Positions 25,767-34,682 of a stretch of 64,000 nucleotides of DNA are shown piece by piece (within the stretch, counting starts at the first letter, position 1; every line of letters starts with the position of its first letter). The translations under genes were made by a program, and so were the position numbers. Origin of the DNA: Streptomyces griseorubiginosus (GTDB lineage: Bacteria; Actinomycetota; Actinomycetes; Streptomycetales; Streptomycetaceae); NCBI RefSeq assembly GCF_001514195.1, contig NZ_KQ948735.1, positions 795,413 to 859,412 of the forward strand, written 5' to 3'. The notes under the pieces are model-generated. The model made no database searches. It had not been told where the DNA came from and saw only the letters and a list, made by a program, of their open reading frames with translations.

Positions 25767-26585
25767 TCAGTTCTTCGTACGGAACTTGTGGATGGCGTAC
25801 GGTGCCGCCACCGCCGTGATCGCCGCCGACCAGGCGAGGGTGATCCACAGGTCGTGCGCGACCGGGCCGCCGACCATCAGGCCGCGGGCCGCGTCGGCCA
25901 GTGTGGACAGCGGGTTGTAGTCGGTGAAGTGCTGGAGCCAGCCCGGCATCGAGGCCGTCGGCGCGAAGATCGACGAGCCGAACTGGAGCGGGAACAGCAC
26001 CAGGAAGCCCATCGCCTGCACGGACTGCGCGTTCTTCAGGACCACGCCCAGGGTGAGGAACACCCACATGATCGAGGAGGCGAACACGGCGGACAGACCC
26101 ACCGCGGCGAACAGCCCGGCCCAGTGGTGGATGTCGAACCCGACCAGGACGGCCACGATCATCAGGACGGTGGTCGCGAACAGCATCCGCAGCAGCTCGA
26201 CGGAGATCTTCGCGAACAGCACCGAGCCGCGGCCGATCGGCAGGGACCGGAAGCGGTCCATGACACCGGAGTTGAAGTCCTGGCTGAAGCCGGTGCCGAC
26301 GCCCTGGGACAGCGTCATGCTCATCATCGCGATCATGCCCGGGATGACGTACTGGACATAGCCGTCCTGTCCGCCGCCCAGGGCCTGTCCGATCGAGCCG
26401 CCGAAGACGTAGACGAACAGCAGGGTGAAGACGACCGGCATCAGCAGGGCGTCGAACATCGACTCCGGGTCCTGCCGGATCCACAGCAGGTTGCGGCGGA
26501 CGAGGGCTCCGGTGTGGCGCAGGTGGCCGCGCAGCGGGATGCGGGCGTCGACGTCGAGAGCGGGGGTGGCGGTTGCGGCGCTCAT
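25767..26585 (-). CDS. ABC-2 type transporter permease, DrrB-like
   Basis: 272 residues, six predicted membrane segments after a cytoplasmic N-terminus; LVRRNLLWIRQDPESMFDALLMPVVF and FSQDFNSGVMDRFRSLPIGR are typical of the daunorubicin-resistance permease family. The ATG at 26585 overlaps the TGA of the ATPase gene as ATGA, so the two proteins are made in equal amounts. Together they should form a drug or lipid exporter. It ends 19 bases from the convergent SARP gene. Confidence 0.94.
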   Translation of the reverse strand: MSAATATPALDVDARIPLRGHLRHTGALVRRNLLWIRQDPESMFDALLMPVVFTLLFVYVFGGSIGQALGGGQDGYVQYVIPGMIAMMSMTLSQGVGTGFSQDFNSGVMDRFRSLPIGRGSVLFAKISVELLRMLFATTVLMIVAVLVGFDIHHWAGLFAAVGLSAVFASSIMWVFLTLGVVLKNAQSVQAMGFLVLFPLQFGSSIFAPTASMPGWLQHFTDYNPLSTLADAARGLMVGGPVAHDLWITLAWSAAITAVAAPYAIHKFRTKN

Positions 26586-27601
26586 ACGGCGACCTCCTCG
26601 AGGGTGGGCGTGGCGTCCTGCGGGGCACTGGCGCGGTGGCCGGTGAGGGACAGGAACACCTCGTCCAGGCTGGGCAGTTCGGTGGTGATGGAGGAGAGCG
26701 TGACCCCGCGCGCGGTGACCGCGCCGACCACGGCGGTCAGCTGCTCGTCGCTGAGGATCGGGACGATGACGGTGCCGCTGTCGGTGTCCACGGTGCTGGT
26801 GGCGAGGCCGGTGATGCCGAGCTCGTCGATCCAGCCGGCGAGCGGCCGCAGCTGCGCCGGGTCCACGGGCCGTACCCGCAGCGAGCGCCCGCCGACCTTC
26901 GCCTTGAGCGCCTCGATGGCGCCCTCGGCGATGACCTTGCCGTGGTCCACGACGGTCAGTTCGGAGGCGAGCTGCTCGGCCTCCTCCATGTACTGGGTGG
27001 TCAGCAGGACGGTGACGCCGTCGCCGACCATCCGCTTGACCTCGTCCCACACCTCGTTGCGGGTGCGCGGGTCGAGACCGGTGGTGGGTTCGTCGAGGAA
27101 GAGCACCTGGGGGCGCCCGATCATCGAGGCGGCGAGGTCGAGACGGCGCCGCATACCGCCGGAGTAGGTGCTCGCCGGCCGCTTCGCGGCGTCCGTCAGC
27201 GAGAACCGCTCGAGGAGTTCGTCGGCCCGGGTGCGGGCCTCCTTGCGGGGCAGGTCGAGCAGCCGCCCGATCATGTAGAGGTTCTCCCAGCCGGGGAGCT
27301 TCTCGTCCACCGAGGCGTACTGGCCGGTGAGACCGATCACCTTCCGCAGCTGCCGGGGCTGGCGCACCACGTCGTACCCGGCGACGGTCGCCGTGCCGGA
27401 GTCGGCGGTGAGCAGGGTGGACAGGATCCGTACGAGGGTGGTCTTCCCGGCGCCGTTCGGCCCGAGCACACCCCTCACGGTGCCCTCGCGCACGTCCAGG
27501 TCGACGCCGTCCAGCGCCTTGGTCTCGCCGTAGTGCTTGACCAGCCCCCGCACGGAAACGGCGGAGTCCCCGCTCTGGGGGTTCTTGTCGATTCGCGTCA
27601 T
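26582..27601 (-). CDS. Daunorubicin-resistance-type ABC transporter ATPase, DrrA-like
   Basis: 339 residues from the ATG at 27601 (MTRIDKNPQSG). Walker A GPNGAGKTTLV, Q-loop GLTGQYASVDE, signature TYSGGMRRRLDLA and Walker B VLFLDEPTTGLDPR are intact, and the long C-terminal regulatory domain (about 230-339) is that of DrrA. The Q-loop GQYASVDE and the switch LLTTQYMEEAEQLA match polyketide exporters. Upstream lie five TGTCGG repeats spaced one helical turn apart, the hallmark of SARP control. The operon probably exports a secondary metabolite made elsewhere. Confidence 0.95.
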   Translation of the reverse strand: MTRIDKNPQSGDSAVSVRGLVKHYGETKALDGVDLDVREGTVRGVLGPNGAGKTTLVRILSTLLTADSGTATVAGYDVVRQPRQLRKVIGLTGQYASVDEKLPGWENLYMIGRLLDLPRKEARTRADELLERFSLTDAAKRPASTYSGGMRRRLDLAASMIGRPQVLFLDEPTTGLDPRTRNEVWDEVKRMVGDGVTVLLTTQYMEEAEQLASELTVVDHGKVIAEGAIEALKAKVGGRSLRVRPVDPAQLRPLAGWIDELGITGLATSTVDTDSGTVIVPILSDEQLTAVVGAVTARGVTLSSITTELPSLDEVFLSLTGHRASAPQDATPTLEEVAV

Positions 27602-27624
27602 GCCGAGAACACTCCCAGCCGCCA

Positions 27625-27683
27625 CCGACAAACCACCGACAGGTCGCCGACAGGGGCCGACAGCCCGCCGACATCCCTGTCGG
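27625..27683 (-). promoter_or_regulatory. Five TGTCGG direct repeats at 10- to 11-bp spacing (SARP-like operator)
   Basis: On the minus strand TGTCGG occurs five times; on the plus strand the copies (CCGACA) start at 27625, 27636, 27647, 27657 and 27668, spacings 11, 11, 10 and 11. One inverted copy follows at 27678-27683. The run ends 24 bases before the DrrA-like start codon. SARP activators bind heptamer-like direct repeats one turn apart next to the -10 element, and a SARP gene lies in the same block. Binding is inferred. Confidence 0.8.
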
Positions 27684-27828
27684 GGGCCGCCTCGGTGGGC
27701 GAGGAACACCAGGTCGGATCGGGTACGGGCGCCTGTGGGCCGTCTGCTGCCCGGGGGCGGGAGCGCGCCGGATCAGCTGGACACCGGCCGGCGGACCGCC
27801 CCGAACCCGGCTCGTGAGGCCGCTGCAT

Positions 27829-27872
27829 GACGGCGGGGGGCGCCCGGTGATCCCCGGGCGCCCCCCGCCGTC
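27829..27872. terminator. Strong 19-bp perfect stem-loop after the MFS gene
   Basis: Arms 27829-27847 and 27854-27872 pair perfectly with a six-base loop (TGATCC). It starts eleven bases after the stop of the leftward MFS gene. There is no long T run, but GC-rich stems without U tracts act as terminators in Streptomyces. The rest of the gap (27602-27828) holds the SARP-like repeats and DrrA promoter. Confidence 0.8.
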
Positions 27873-27882
27873 GTACGAATGC

Positions 27883-29103
27883 TCAGTGGTGCACTGTCTC
27901 CGCGTGCTCCGGGACATGCGAGGCCACCAGCCGTTCCCGGCTCGCCGGGGCGGCCACGCGCCGCCGGTCCACGACCGTCGCCACCGCGGCGACGCCGAGG
28001 CCCAGTACGGCAAGGCCCGCGCCCGTCAGCGCGGGGGAGGTCACGCCGAGGCCCGCGGCCAAGGCGAGGCCGCCGATCCAGGCGCCGCCGGCGTTGGCGA
28101 GGTTGAACGCGGCCTGGTTGGCGGAGGAGGCCAGGGAGGGGGCGGCGGACGCCTTCTCCATGACCATGAGCTGGAGCGGGGACCCGGTGACGAAGGCCGC
28201 CGTGCCCAGCAGGACGACCGCGAGCGCGGCACTCCACTGCGTCGACATCAGTGCCGGGAACAGGGCGAGGACCACGACCAGGGAGGTCAGGCCGCCGAAC
28301 AGGGTGCCGCGCAGGGAGTGGTCGGCGAGCCGGCCGCCGAGCAAATTGCCCGCCGTCGCGCCCACGCCGAACAGGGCGAGCAGGACGGTCACGCTGGAGT
28401 CGGCGTAGCCCGCCGCGTCCGTCAGCATCGGCGTGATGTAGCTGTACGCGGCGAACAGGGCGCCGAACCCGGCGACCGTGGTGCCGAGGGCCAGCCAGAC
28501 CGGGAGCGAGCGCAGGGCGGCCACCTCGCCGCGCAGGCCCACCCGGGGTGCCTGGGTGTGGTCGTGCGGGATCAGCAGGGCCAGGGAGGCGATCGCCGCC
28601 AGACCGATCGCGCTGACGCCGAGGAAGGTGGCCCGCCAGCCCAGGTGCTGGCCCATGAGCGTGGCGACGGGGACACCGGCGATGTTGGCGAGGGTCAGGC
28701 CGAGGAACATCAGGGAGACCGAGCGGGCCTTGCGCTCCGGTGCCACCATGCCGGTGGCGACGACCGCGCCGACGCCGAAGAAGGCGCCGTGCGGCAGGCC
28801 GCTCACGAAGCGGGCGGCGAGCAGCGCGTACTCGCCGGGGGCGAACGCGGAGGCCGCGTTGCCGACCACGAACAGTCCCATCAGGCCGATGAGGACCTTG
28901 CGGCGGGACATCCGGGCGGTGACCGCGGCGAGCAGCGGGGCGCCGATCACCACGCCCAGCGCGTACGCGGAGACGAGGTGACCGGCGGTGGGGATCGAGA
29001 TGCCCAGGTCGTCGGCGACGTCGGGCAGCAGGCCCATCATGACGAATTCGGTGGTACCGAGACCGAAAGCGCCGACGGCCAGTGCGAGCAGGGCCAGAGG
29101 CAT
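27883..29103 (-). CDS. MFS transporter, AraJ/DHA1-like
   Basis: 406 residues from the ATG at 29103 (MPLALLALAVGAFGLG); an ATG sixteen codons upstream has no ribosome site. Twelve predicted segments; the first ends in LGTTEFVMMGLLPDVA, characteristic of the AraJ/CmlR-type DHA1 group, and LSRRKVL-like loop 2-3 appears as MSRRKVLIG. The family includes sugar and chloramphenicol exporters. It is followed by the stem-loop at 27829-27872, and upstream is divided from the EEP gene by about 95 bases. Substrate unknown. Confidence 0.92.
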   Translation of the reverse strand: MPLALLALAVGAFGLGTTEFVMMGLLPDVADDLGISIPTAGHLVSAYALGVVIGAPLLAAVTARMSRRKVLIGLMGLFVVGNAASAFAPGEYALLAARFVSGLPHGAFFGVGAVVATGMVAPERKARSVSLMFLGLTLANIAGVPVATLMGQHLGWRATFLGVSAIGLAAIASLALLIPHDHTQAPRVGLRGEVAALRSLPVWLALGTTVAGFGALFAAYSYITPMLTDAAGYADSSVTVLLALFGVGATAGNLLGGRLADHSLRGTLFGGLTSLVVVLALFPALMSTQWSAALAVVLLGTAAFVTGSPLQLMVMEKASAAPSLASSANQAAFNLANAGGAWIGGLALAAGLGVTSPALTGAGLAVLGLGVAAVATVVDRRRVAAPASRERLVASHVPEHAETVHH

Positions 29104-29198
29104 GAAGAGGTCGAGCCTTTCGAACGGGGGAGCGGAGTTCCGTATCAGCATATGTTCATTACCGGAACAAAGGATGCCCGTCCCAGGCTTCCCCAGGG

Positions 29199-30248
29199 TT
29201 ACGAAGAGGTGGCGAGGTTCACACGGGCCGCCACCGGCAGATGGTCGCTGCCGGTCTCGGGCAGCGTCCACGAGCTCACCGGCTCCACGCCCTGCACCAT
29301 GATCTGGTCGATCCGCGCCATCGGGAACGACGCCGGCCAGCTGAACCCGAAGCCGCTGCCCGCCGCGCCCTGTGTGGAGCGCATCTGGGAGGTGACCGCG
29401 TTCAGCGCGCGGTCGTTCATCGTGCCGTTCAGGTCGCCCAGCAGGATCTTGCGCGGCAGCTTCTCGTCGGCGATGGCCTCACCGAGCGCGTCGGCGCTGG
29501 TGTCGCGCTGCCGGGCGGTGAACCCGGCCTCCATCTTCACCCGTACGGACGGCATATGAGCCACGTACACCGCGACCTGCCCGTCCGGCGCGGTCACCGT
29601 GGCGCGCATCGCCCGGGTCCAGCCGAGCTTGATGTCGACCGCCTTCACCCCGGTCAGCGGGTACTTGCTCCACAGCCCGACCGTGCCCTCGACCGCGTGG
29701 TACCTGTACGTCGACGCCAGCGACTTCTCGTACACCGGCACCGCCGAGGCGGTCAGCTCCTCCAGTGCCACCACGTCGGCGCCGGAGGCGGCCACGTCCC
29801 GGGCGGTGCCGGACGGATCGGCGTTCTCGGCGTTGACGTTGTGCGTGACCACCGTCAGGTCGCCGCCGGTGCCGTTCTTGTCGGAGAGCAGCCCGCCGAA
29901 GAGGTTCAGCCATACGGCCGCCGGCAGCACCACCGCGATCAGCGCGGTCGCCGACTTGCGCAGAAAGCCCAGCAGGAGCAGCACCGGGACGAACAGGCCC
30001 AGCCACGGCAGGAAGGTCTCGGTCAGACTGCCCAGGTTCCCCACGGCGTTCGGGATCTGTGCGTGCAGCAGCATCACCAGGGCCACGACCACCGCGAGGG
30101 CGGCGAGCACGATCCCGCGGCGCCAGATCCGCCGGTCACCGCGCCAGCCGGACACCGTACCGCCGAGCAGGCGCCGGAACCGGCCTCTTTGGCGCTCGGG
30201 TCCCGAGCCGCCGTCCGCCGTCTCCGTCACGTACGCCTGCTGCGCCAT
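29199..30248 (-). CDS. Membrane-anchored endonuclease/exonuclease/phosphatase family protein
   Basis: 349 residues. A basic N-terminus leads to three predicted membrane segments (about 45-125), then an EEP domain that should face outside. Catalytic motifs are present: VVTHNVNAEN (Asn), VVALEEL (metal Glu), LLGDLNGTMND (Asp and Asn) and GSDHLPV (His). EEP enzymes cleave phosphodiesters in nucleic acids, phosphoinositides or sphingomyelin. With membrane anchoring outside the cell, an extracellular nuclease or a phospholipid phosphodiesterase are both possible. Confidence 0.9.
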   Translation of the reverse strand: MAQQAYVTETADGGSGPERQRGRFRRLLGGTVSGWRGDRRIWRRGIVLAALAVVVALVMLLHAQIPNAVGNLGSLTETFLPWLGLFVPVLLLLGFLRKSATALIAVVLPAAVWLNLFGGLLSDKNGTGGDLTVVTHNVNAENADPSGTARDVAASGADVVALEELTASAVPVYEKSLASTYRYHAVEGTVGLWSKYPLTGVKAVDIKLGWTRAMRATVTAPDGQVAVYVAHMPSVRVKMEAGFTARQRDTSADALGEAIADEKLPRKILLGDLNGTMNDRALNAVTSQMRSTQGAAGSGFGFSWPASFPMARIDQIMVQGVEPVSSWTLPETGSDHLPVAARVNLATSS

Positions 30249-30298
30249 ACCGTCGCCTCACTACCTGCCGTGCACACCGTTCAACCCCGTCGCCGGGA

Positions 30299-30313
30299 GG
30301 GTGTCAGACACCC
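30299..30313. promoter_or_regulatory. 15-bp palindrome upstream of the EEP gene
   Basis: GGGTGTC-A-GACACCC is a perfect inverted repeat about its central base, located 51 bases upstream of the EEP start and inside the 205-base gap after the TetR gene. It could be an operator or part of a terminator. No regulator can be assigned. Confidence 0.4.
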
Positions 30314-30453
30314 CGTAAGACCCTAGGGGATGATCGGCTCCTGTCTCGTCGTCCCATGACGACCGTACGGGGGCGATGACGTACAAGTGGGTGCACCGAG
30401 TTCCGGATCCCGGCCGGGAAAGCGCCCTCTGTGACCAAACCCGCACACGGCTC

Positions 30454-31086
30454 CTACGGAACGCGCGAGCTGACGGGCCGTAGCCCCTCCAGGACGCTGT
30501 CGACGATCTGTTCCGACAGGCCCTCGGGGAGCGCGGAACCCGGCAGCATGATCGTGCGGAACAACATCGGCCCCACGAACAGGTCGTTGAGCAGATCCAG
30601 GTCGACGTCCGCGCGGAGTTCGCCGTTCGCCTGCCCCCGGCGCAGGATGTCGAGCTGCTTCCGGCGCCGCGGGGCGACGACGATGGCGTGGTAGGCGTCC
30701 CACACCTTCGGGCTGCTCTTCATCTGCGCGAAGACGTTGTGCAGCAGCGCCGACGAACGGGTCATCAGCCCGCGCTGCCGCAGCTGTTCGAGGAGTGCCA
30801 CGAGATCGTCGCGCATCGAGGTGCCGGGCAGTTCCGCGTCCGCCGGCTCGGCGGTGCGCACGACGTCGACGAAGAGCTCCTCCTTGCCGTTCCAGCGGCG
30901 GTAGATGGTGGCCTTGCCGACGCCCGCGGTCCGGGCGATCCGCTCGATGGACAGCTCCGACAGCGGTACGCCGTCCTCCAGGAGCTCGATGACGGCCTCG
31001 ATGATGGACCGCTCCACGGCCTCACTGCGGGGTCGGCCCCGCACCGGGACCACCGGCCCGGACTGACTCTCGGCGAGGCCGCTCAC
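30454..31086 (-). CDS. TetR/AcrR family regulator of the adjacent MFS pump
   Basis: 210 residues. The helix-turn-helix is SIERIARTAGVGKATIYRRW (about residues 45-64), and the C-terminal domain resembles TetR_C_16/AefR-like repressors. It lies 113 bases downstream of the DHA2 pump gene in the same direction. A 7-bp inverted repeat with a 9-bp spacer just upstream of that pump is the likely operator, so a pump inducer would also induce the repressor. Confidence 0.93.
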   Translation of the reverse strand: MSGLAESQSGPVVPVRGRPRSEAVERSIIEAVIELLEDGVPLSELSIERIARTAGVGKATIYRRWNGKEELFVDVVRTAEPADAELPGTSMRDDLVALLEQLRQRGLMTRSSALLHNVFAQMKSSPKVWDAYHAIVVAPRRRKQLDILRRGQANGELRADVDLDLLNDLFVGPMLFRTIMLPGSALPEGLSEQIVDSVLEGLRPVSSRVP

Positions 31087-31199
31087 GTCGCTCGGTCCTT
31101 TCTGTGGGATGAGGTGATTGTCCCTCGGGTACGACGGTGCGGGCGGACCGGATCAGGCCGTTCCGGTTCGCCCCGCACGCCCTACCTGCCCGACACGCC

Positions 31200-32795
31200 C
31201 TATTCGCCCTGCTCGCTCGCGGTCACCAACTCCTGCTCCTCCGCCCCTCGCTGAGGCTCCGTCGGCCGGCCCGGCAGGAACAGCGCCACCACCAGGGCGC
31301 CCACCACCGCGACCCCGGCCCCGCACAGCGCGGTGACGTGCATCGCGTGCAGGAAGGCGTCGTTGGCGGGACCGACCAGGGCGTCACCGCGGGGGCCGAG
31401 CTTCGCGGCGACGCCGAGGGTGGCCTCGATGGACTCGCCCGCGGTGTGCCGTACGCCCGCCGGAACGGCCGCGAGGTGGGACTCGATGCCGTTGCGGTAG
31501 GCCGTGGAGAGCACCGAGCCGAGCACGGCGATGCCGAGCGCGCCGCCGACCTGCCGGAAGGTGTTGCTCAGCGCCGACGCGGAGCCGGCCTTCTCGCGCG
31601 GCAGGGCCTGCATGATCACGACACTGGTCGGCGTCATGATGTGCGCCATGCCGGTGCCCATGAGGAAGAAGATCACTTCGAGGAGCCAGATCGGGGTGTC
31701 CGCGTCCAGCACGGTGAACGCGCCCAGCATCGCGGCGATCAGCAGCATGCCGCCCGTCGTGGTCGCCTTGTTGCCGAAGCGGTCGACGACCAGGCGGGCG
31801 CGCGGCGCGAAGATCAGCTGCGCGGCGGCCAGCGGCAGCATCAGCAGACCGGTCTGGAGCGGCGAGTAGCCGCGCACGCTCTGGGTGTAGAACACCGAGA
31901 AGAACGTCACACCCATGAGCGCGAAGAAGACCAGCCCTATGGCGCCGATCGCGGCCGAGAAGACCTTGTTCTTGAAGTAGTTCATGTCGATCGACGGATG
32001 GTCGCTGCGCTTCTCGAACACCACGAAGGCGACGAGCACGGCGAGTCCGGCGCCCATGGTCGCGAGCACGGTGGCGTCCGTGAAGTCGGCGAGCTGGCCG
32101 CCCTTGATGATGCCGTAGACCAGCAGAACCAGGCCGATGACCGACAGCACCACACCGACGGGGTCGATCCGGCCCGGGTTCGGGTCGCGGGAGTCCGGCA
32201 CCAGCCACAGCATCAGCACCAGGGCGAGCACCACGATCGGCACGTTGATCAGGAAGACCGAGCCCCACCAGAAGTGGTCCAGGAGGACACCGCCGGTGAT
32301 CGGGCCGATGGCGATGGCGAGGCCGACCCCGCCCGCCCAGATGCCGATGGCCTTGGGCTGCTCGTCACGCTCGAAGACGTTCATCAGGACGGCCAGCGTG
32401 GCCGGCATCACGAAGGCGGCACCGAGGCCCATCAGCGCCCGGAAGGCGATCAGCTGGCCCGGCGAGCCGGAGAACGCGGCGAGGGCGGAACCGGCACCGA
32501 ACACCACCAGGCCGCCCAGCAGCACCTTCTTGCGGCCGAGCCGGTCACCGAGCAGCCCCGCGGTGAACAGGAGTCCGGCGAAGACCAGGGTGTAGGCGTT
32601 GATCGCCCACTCCAGCTCGCTCTGGGTGGCGCCCAGTCCGGTCGGCGCGGGGGTCGAGATCGTCTTGATCGCGACGTTCAGGATCGAGTTGTCGAGCACC
32701 ACGATCAGCAGGCTGAGCATCAGCACGCCGAGGATGGCCCAGCGGCGCCGGTGCACCGCCTCCGGGATCCGGGAGTCAGGGACTGCGGTAGTCAT
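31200..32795 (-). CDS. DHA2-family MFS multidrug transporter (14 membrane segments)
   Basis: 531 residues from the ATG at 32795 ([12 protein letters not shown]). Fourteen predicted segments identify the EmrB/QacA group; motif C and loop signatures include [13 protein letters not shown] in segment 1 and [13 protein letters not shown] in loop 2-3. It exports hydrophobic drugs or antibiotics by proton antiport. The downstream TetR gene and the inverted repeat at 32818-32840 form a standard self-contained resistance unit. Ribosome site is weak. Confidence 0.94.
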   Translation of the reverse strand: MTTAVPDSRIPEAVHRRRWAILGVLMLSLLIVVLDNSILNVAIKTISTPAPTGLGATQSELEWAINAYTLVFAGLLFTAGLLGDRLGRKKVLLGGLVVFGAGSALAAFSGSPGQLIAFRALMGLGAAFVMPATLAVLMNVFERDEQPKAIGIWAGGVGLAIAIGPITGGVLLDHFWWGSVFLINVPIVVLALVLMLWLVPDSRDPNPGRIDPVGVVLSVIGLVLLVYGIIKGGQLADFTDATVLATMGAGLAVLVAFVVFEKRSDHPSIDMNYFKNKVFSAAIGAIGLVFFALMGVTFFSVFYTQSVRGYSPLQTGLLMLPLAAAQLIFAPRARLVVDRFGNKATTTGGMLLIAAMLGAFTVLDADTPIWLLEVIFFLMGTGMAHIMTPTSVVIMQALPREKAGSASALSNTFRQVGGALGIAVLGSVLSTAYRNGIESHLAAVPAGVRHTAGESIEATLGVAAKLGPRGDALVGPANDAFLHAMHVTALCGAGVAVVGALVVALFLPGRPTEPQRGAEEQELVTASEQGE

Positions 32796-32817
32796 GCCGT
32801 CGAGCGTAGAGGATTTC

Positions 32818-32840
32818 CGATACGGCACCGTCTCGTATCG
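32818..32840 (-). promoter_or_regulatory. Inverted repeat CGATACG-N9-CGTATCG, probable TetR operator
   Basis: Perfect 7-bp arms at 32818-32824 and 32834-32840, 23 bases upstream of the pump start and within the gap to panB. Size and symmetry match TetR-family operators, and the TetR gene is second in the operon it would control. Confidence 0.7.
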
Positions 32841-32976
32841 TAATTCTTTGCCGAGACCTTACGTGCCGGAACGGTCACACCGACCGCCCCTGGCCCTGAC
32901 TGGCACGAGGTGCCACCATGGAGGTGATCCGGGGACGCCGTCAGGGCGCCTCGAGATGACGTAAGGAGCCGTTGCA

Positions 32977-33843
32977 ATGACGCAGCTTTCGGCTGCCCAC
33001 ACCAAGCCCTCCGACGGCAGCAAGGCGCTGTACGGGGGCAAGGGCACGCGCCGCATCACCGTCCGGGACATCGCCCTCGCCAAGGAACGCGGCGAGAAGT
33101 GGCCCATGCTCACCGCCTACGACGCGACGACCGCCGCCGTCTTCGACGAGGCCGGCATCCCCGTGATGCTGGTCGGCGACTCCGCGGGCAACTGTCACCT
33201 CGGCTACGAGACCACCGTGCCCGTCACCATGGACGAGATGACCATGCTGGCGGCGGCCGTCGTACGGGGCACCTCGCGCGCCCTGATCGTCGGTGACCTG
33301 CCCTTCGGGTCCTACCAGGAGGGCCCGGTGCAGGCGCTGCGCTCGGCGACCCGGCTGGTCAAGGAGGCGGGTGTCGGCGCCGTGAAGCTGGAGGGCGGCG
33401 AGCGCTCCCACGAACAGATCCGGCTGCTCGTCGAGTCCGGCATCCCGGTCATGGCCCACATCGGCCTGACTCCGCAGTCCGTCAACGCCATGGGCTACCG
33501 CGTCCAGGGCCGCGGCGAGGAGGCGGCCCAGCAGCTGCTGCGGGACGCCAAGGCCGTCCAGGACGCGGGCGCCTTCGCGGTCGTCCTGGAGCTGGTCCCG
33601 GCGGAGCTCGCCGCCGAGGTCACCCGGGTGCTGCACATCCCGACGGTCGGCATCGGCGCCGGTCCCGAGACCGACGCGCAGGTCCTGGTCTGGACCGACA
33701 TGCTCGGCCTCACCGGCGGCCGGGTGCCGAAGTTCGTCAAGCAGTACGCCAACCTGCGCGAGGTCATGACCGGAGCGGTGAAGGCCTTCGCGGAGGACGT
33801 CGTCGGCGGCACCTTCCCGCTGGAGGAGCACTCCGTGCACTAG
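32977..33843 (+). CDS. panB: 3-methyl-2-oxobutanoate hydroxymethyltransferase
   Basis: 288 residues. First committed step of pantothenate/CoA synthesis: it adds a hydroxymethyl group from 5,10-methylene-THF to alpha-ketoisovalerate. The magnesium-binding Asp is in VGDSAGNC and the catalytic Glu in VLELVP, both in expected positions. AAGGAG lies eight bases before the ATG. A well-formed terminator follows at 33889-33921. The other pan genes are not in the window. Beyond a short VOC gene lies nadE, another cofactor gene. Confidence 0.97.
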   Translation: MTQLSAAHTKPSDGSKALYGGKGTRRITVRDIALAKERGEKWPMLTAYDATTAAVFDEAGIPVMLVGDSAGNCHLGYETTVPVTMDEMTMLAAAVVRGTSRALIVGDLPFGSYQEGPVQALRSATRLVKEAGVGAVKLEGGERSHEQIRLLVESGIPVMAHIGLTPQSVNAMGYRVQGRGEEAAQQLLRDAKAVQDAGAFAVVLELVPAELAAEVTRVLHIPTVGIGAGPETDAQVLVWTDMLGLTGGRVPKFVKQYANLREVMTGAVKAFAEDVVGGTFPLEEHSVH

Positions 33844-33888
33844 GGCCCACGGCCCACTCCGGCCCCTCGGAGCCACTGTGGCACCAAG

Positions 33889-33921
33889 CGCCCCGCCGAT
33901 CTTCCCCCAGTCGGCGGGGCG
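33889..33921 (+). terminator. Intrinsic terminator after panB
   Basis: An 11-bp perfect stem, CGCCCCGCCGA and its complement, with an 11-base loop, followed by TCCTCTGTCT. It lies 45 bases after the panB stop. Confidence 0.8.
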
Positions 33922-34010
33922 TCCTCTGTCTCCGGACGGCTCACGAGGACAGGAGCTGTCCTACTGGCCCCCTAGCGTCACAGGTGTCCGACACCGACGA
34001 AGGGGCCGAC

Positions 34011-34682
34011 ATGTCCGATCAGACCAGCGCCGCAGCCGAGCCGACGAGCGCCGCATCCGGGCGGACCAGCGCAGCATCCGGACGGGCCAGCGGCTCATCC
34101 GGGCGGACCAGCGGCGCATCCGGGCGGACCCGCACCGCGCCCGAGCAGACCAGCGCCGCACCTGAGGGGTACACCACCGTCGCCCCGTGGGTCGTCACCG
34201 ACGACACCGGGGCCTTCCTCGATTTCGTCACCGAGGTGTTCGGGGGTGAGGAGCTCGGCCGGGTCGCCACCGAGTCAGGGGCCGTCGGACACGCAGAGAT
34301 CCGGATCGGCGACACGGTGGTCCTGGCCTTCGACCGCAGCCCGGACTGGCCGGTGATGCCGAGCCTGTTGCGTGTCTTCGTCCAGGACGCGGACGCCACC
34401 TTCGCCAGGGCCCTCAAGGCGGGTGCACGCGTGGTCACGGACCTGTCGGACAGCGCCTTCGGCCAGCGAGGCGGCCGGATCAGGGACCCCTTCGGCACCA
34501 TCTGGTGGGTGGTCGCCCACGTCGAGGACGTGCCGGAGGAGGAGATGTGGCGGCGGCTTGCGATGCCGGAGTACGCGGAGTCGATGCGGGTGGCGCAGGA
34601 GACCTTTGACGCGGAGATGACGGGACGGGGGAGGGGGCGCAGCAGCGCGCCGGTCAGAAAAACCAGCCCGTCCGGCGTTTGA
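34011..34682 (+). CDS. VOC/PhnB-like glyoxalase-fold protein with repeat-derived N-terminus
   Basis: 223 residues from the ATG at 34011 (MSDQTS), with GAAGG upstream; a GTG at 33984 is also possible. The globular part (about 55-200) is a PhnB/YdeX-like VOC domain: GYTTVAPWVVTDDTGAFLDF, a duplicated beta-alpha-beta-beta-beta module, and IRDPFGTIWWV at the end, where family members carry metal or substrate residues. Two features are odd. The N-terminus is a 7-residue repeat (TSAASGR-like) encoded by a 21-bp minisatellite, and the last residues (KTSPSGV) are encoded by a dispersed intergenic repeat. Function unknown. Confidence 0.85.
   Translation: MSDQTSAAAEPTSAASGRTSAASGRASGSSGRTSGASGRTRTAPEQTSAAPEGYTTVAPWVVTDDTGAFLDFVTEVFGGEELGRVATESGAVGHAEIRIGDTVVLAFDRSPDWPVMPSLLRVFVQDADATFARALKAGARVVTDLSDSAFGQRGGRIRDPFGTIWWVVAHVEDVPEEEMWRRLAMPEYAESMRVAQETFDAEMTGRGRGRSSAPVRKTSPSGV
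34030..34150 (+). repeat. 21-bp in-frame minisatellite
   Basis: About four to five imperfect copies of a 21-bp unit centred on GCATCCGGGCGGACCAGC. Because 21 is a multiple of three, copy number can change without breaking the frame. The protein segment is disordered and rich in Ser, Ala, Gly and Arg. Confidence 0.8.

Noticed and set aside
29153..29175. LexA/SOS box in TGTTC-attacc-GGAACA upstream of the MFS gene
   Set aside because: Actinobacterial LexA sites have GAAC first and GTTC second. Here the half-sites are in the opposite order, and no DNA-damage gene is nearby.
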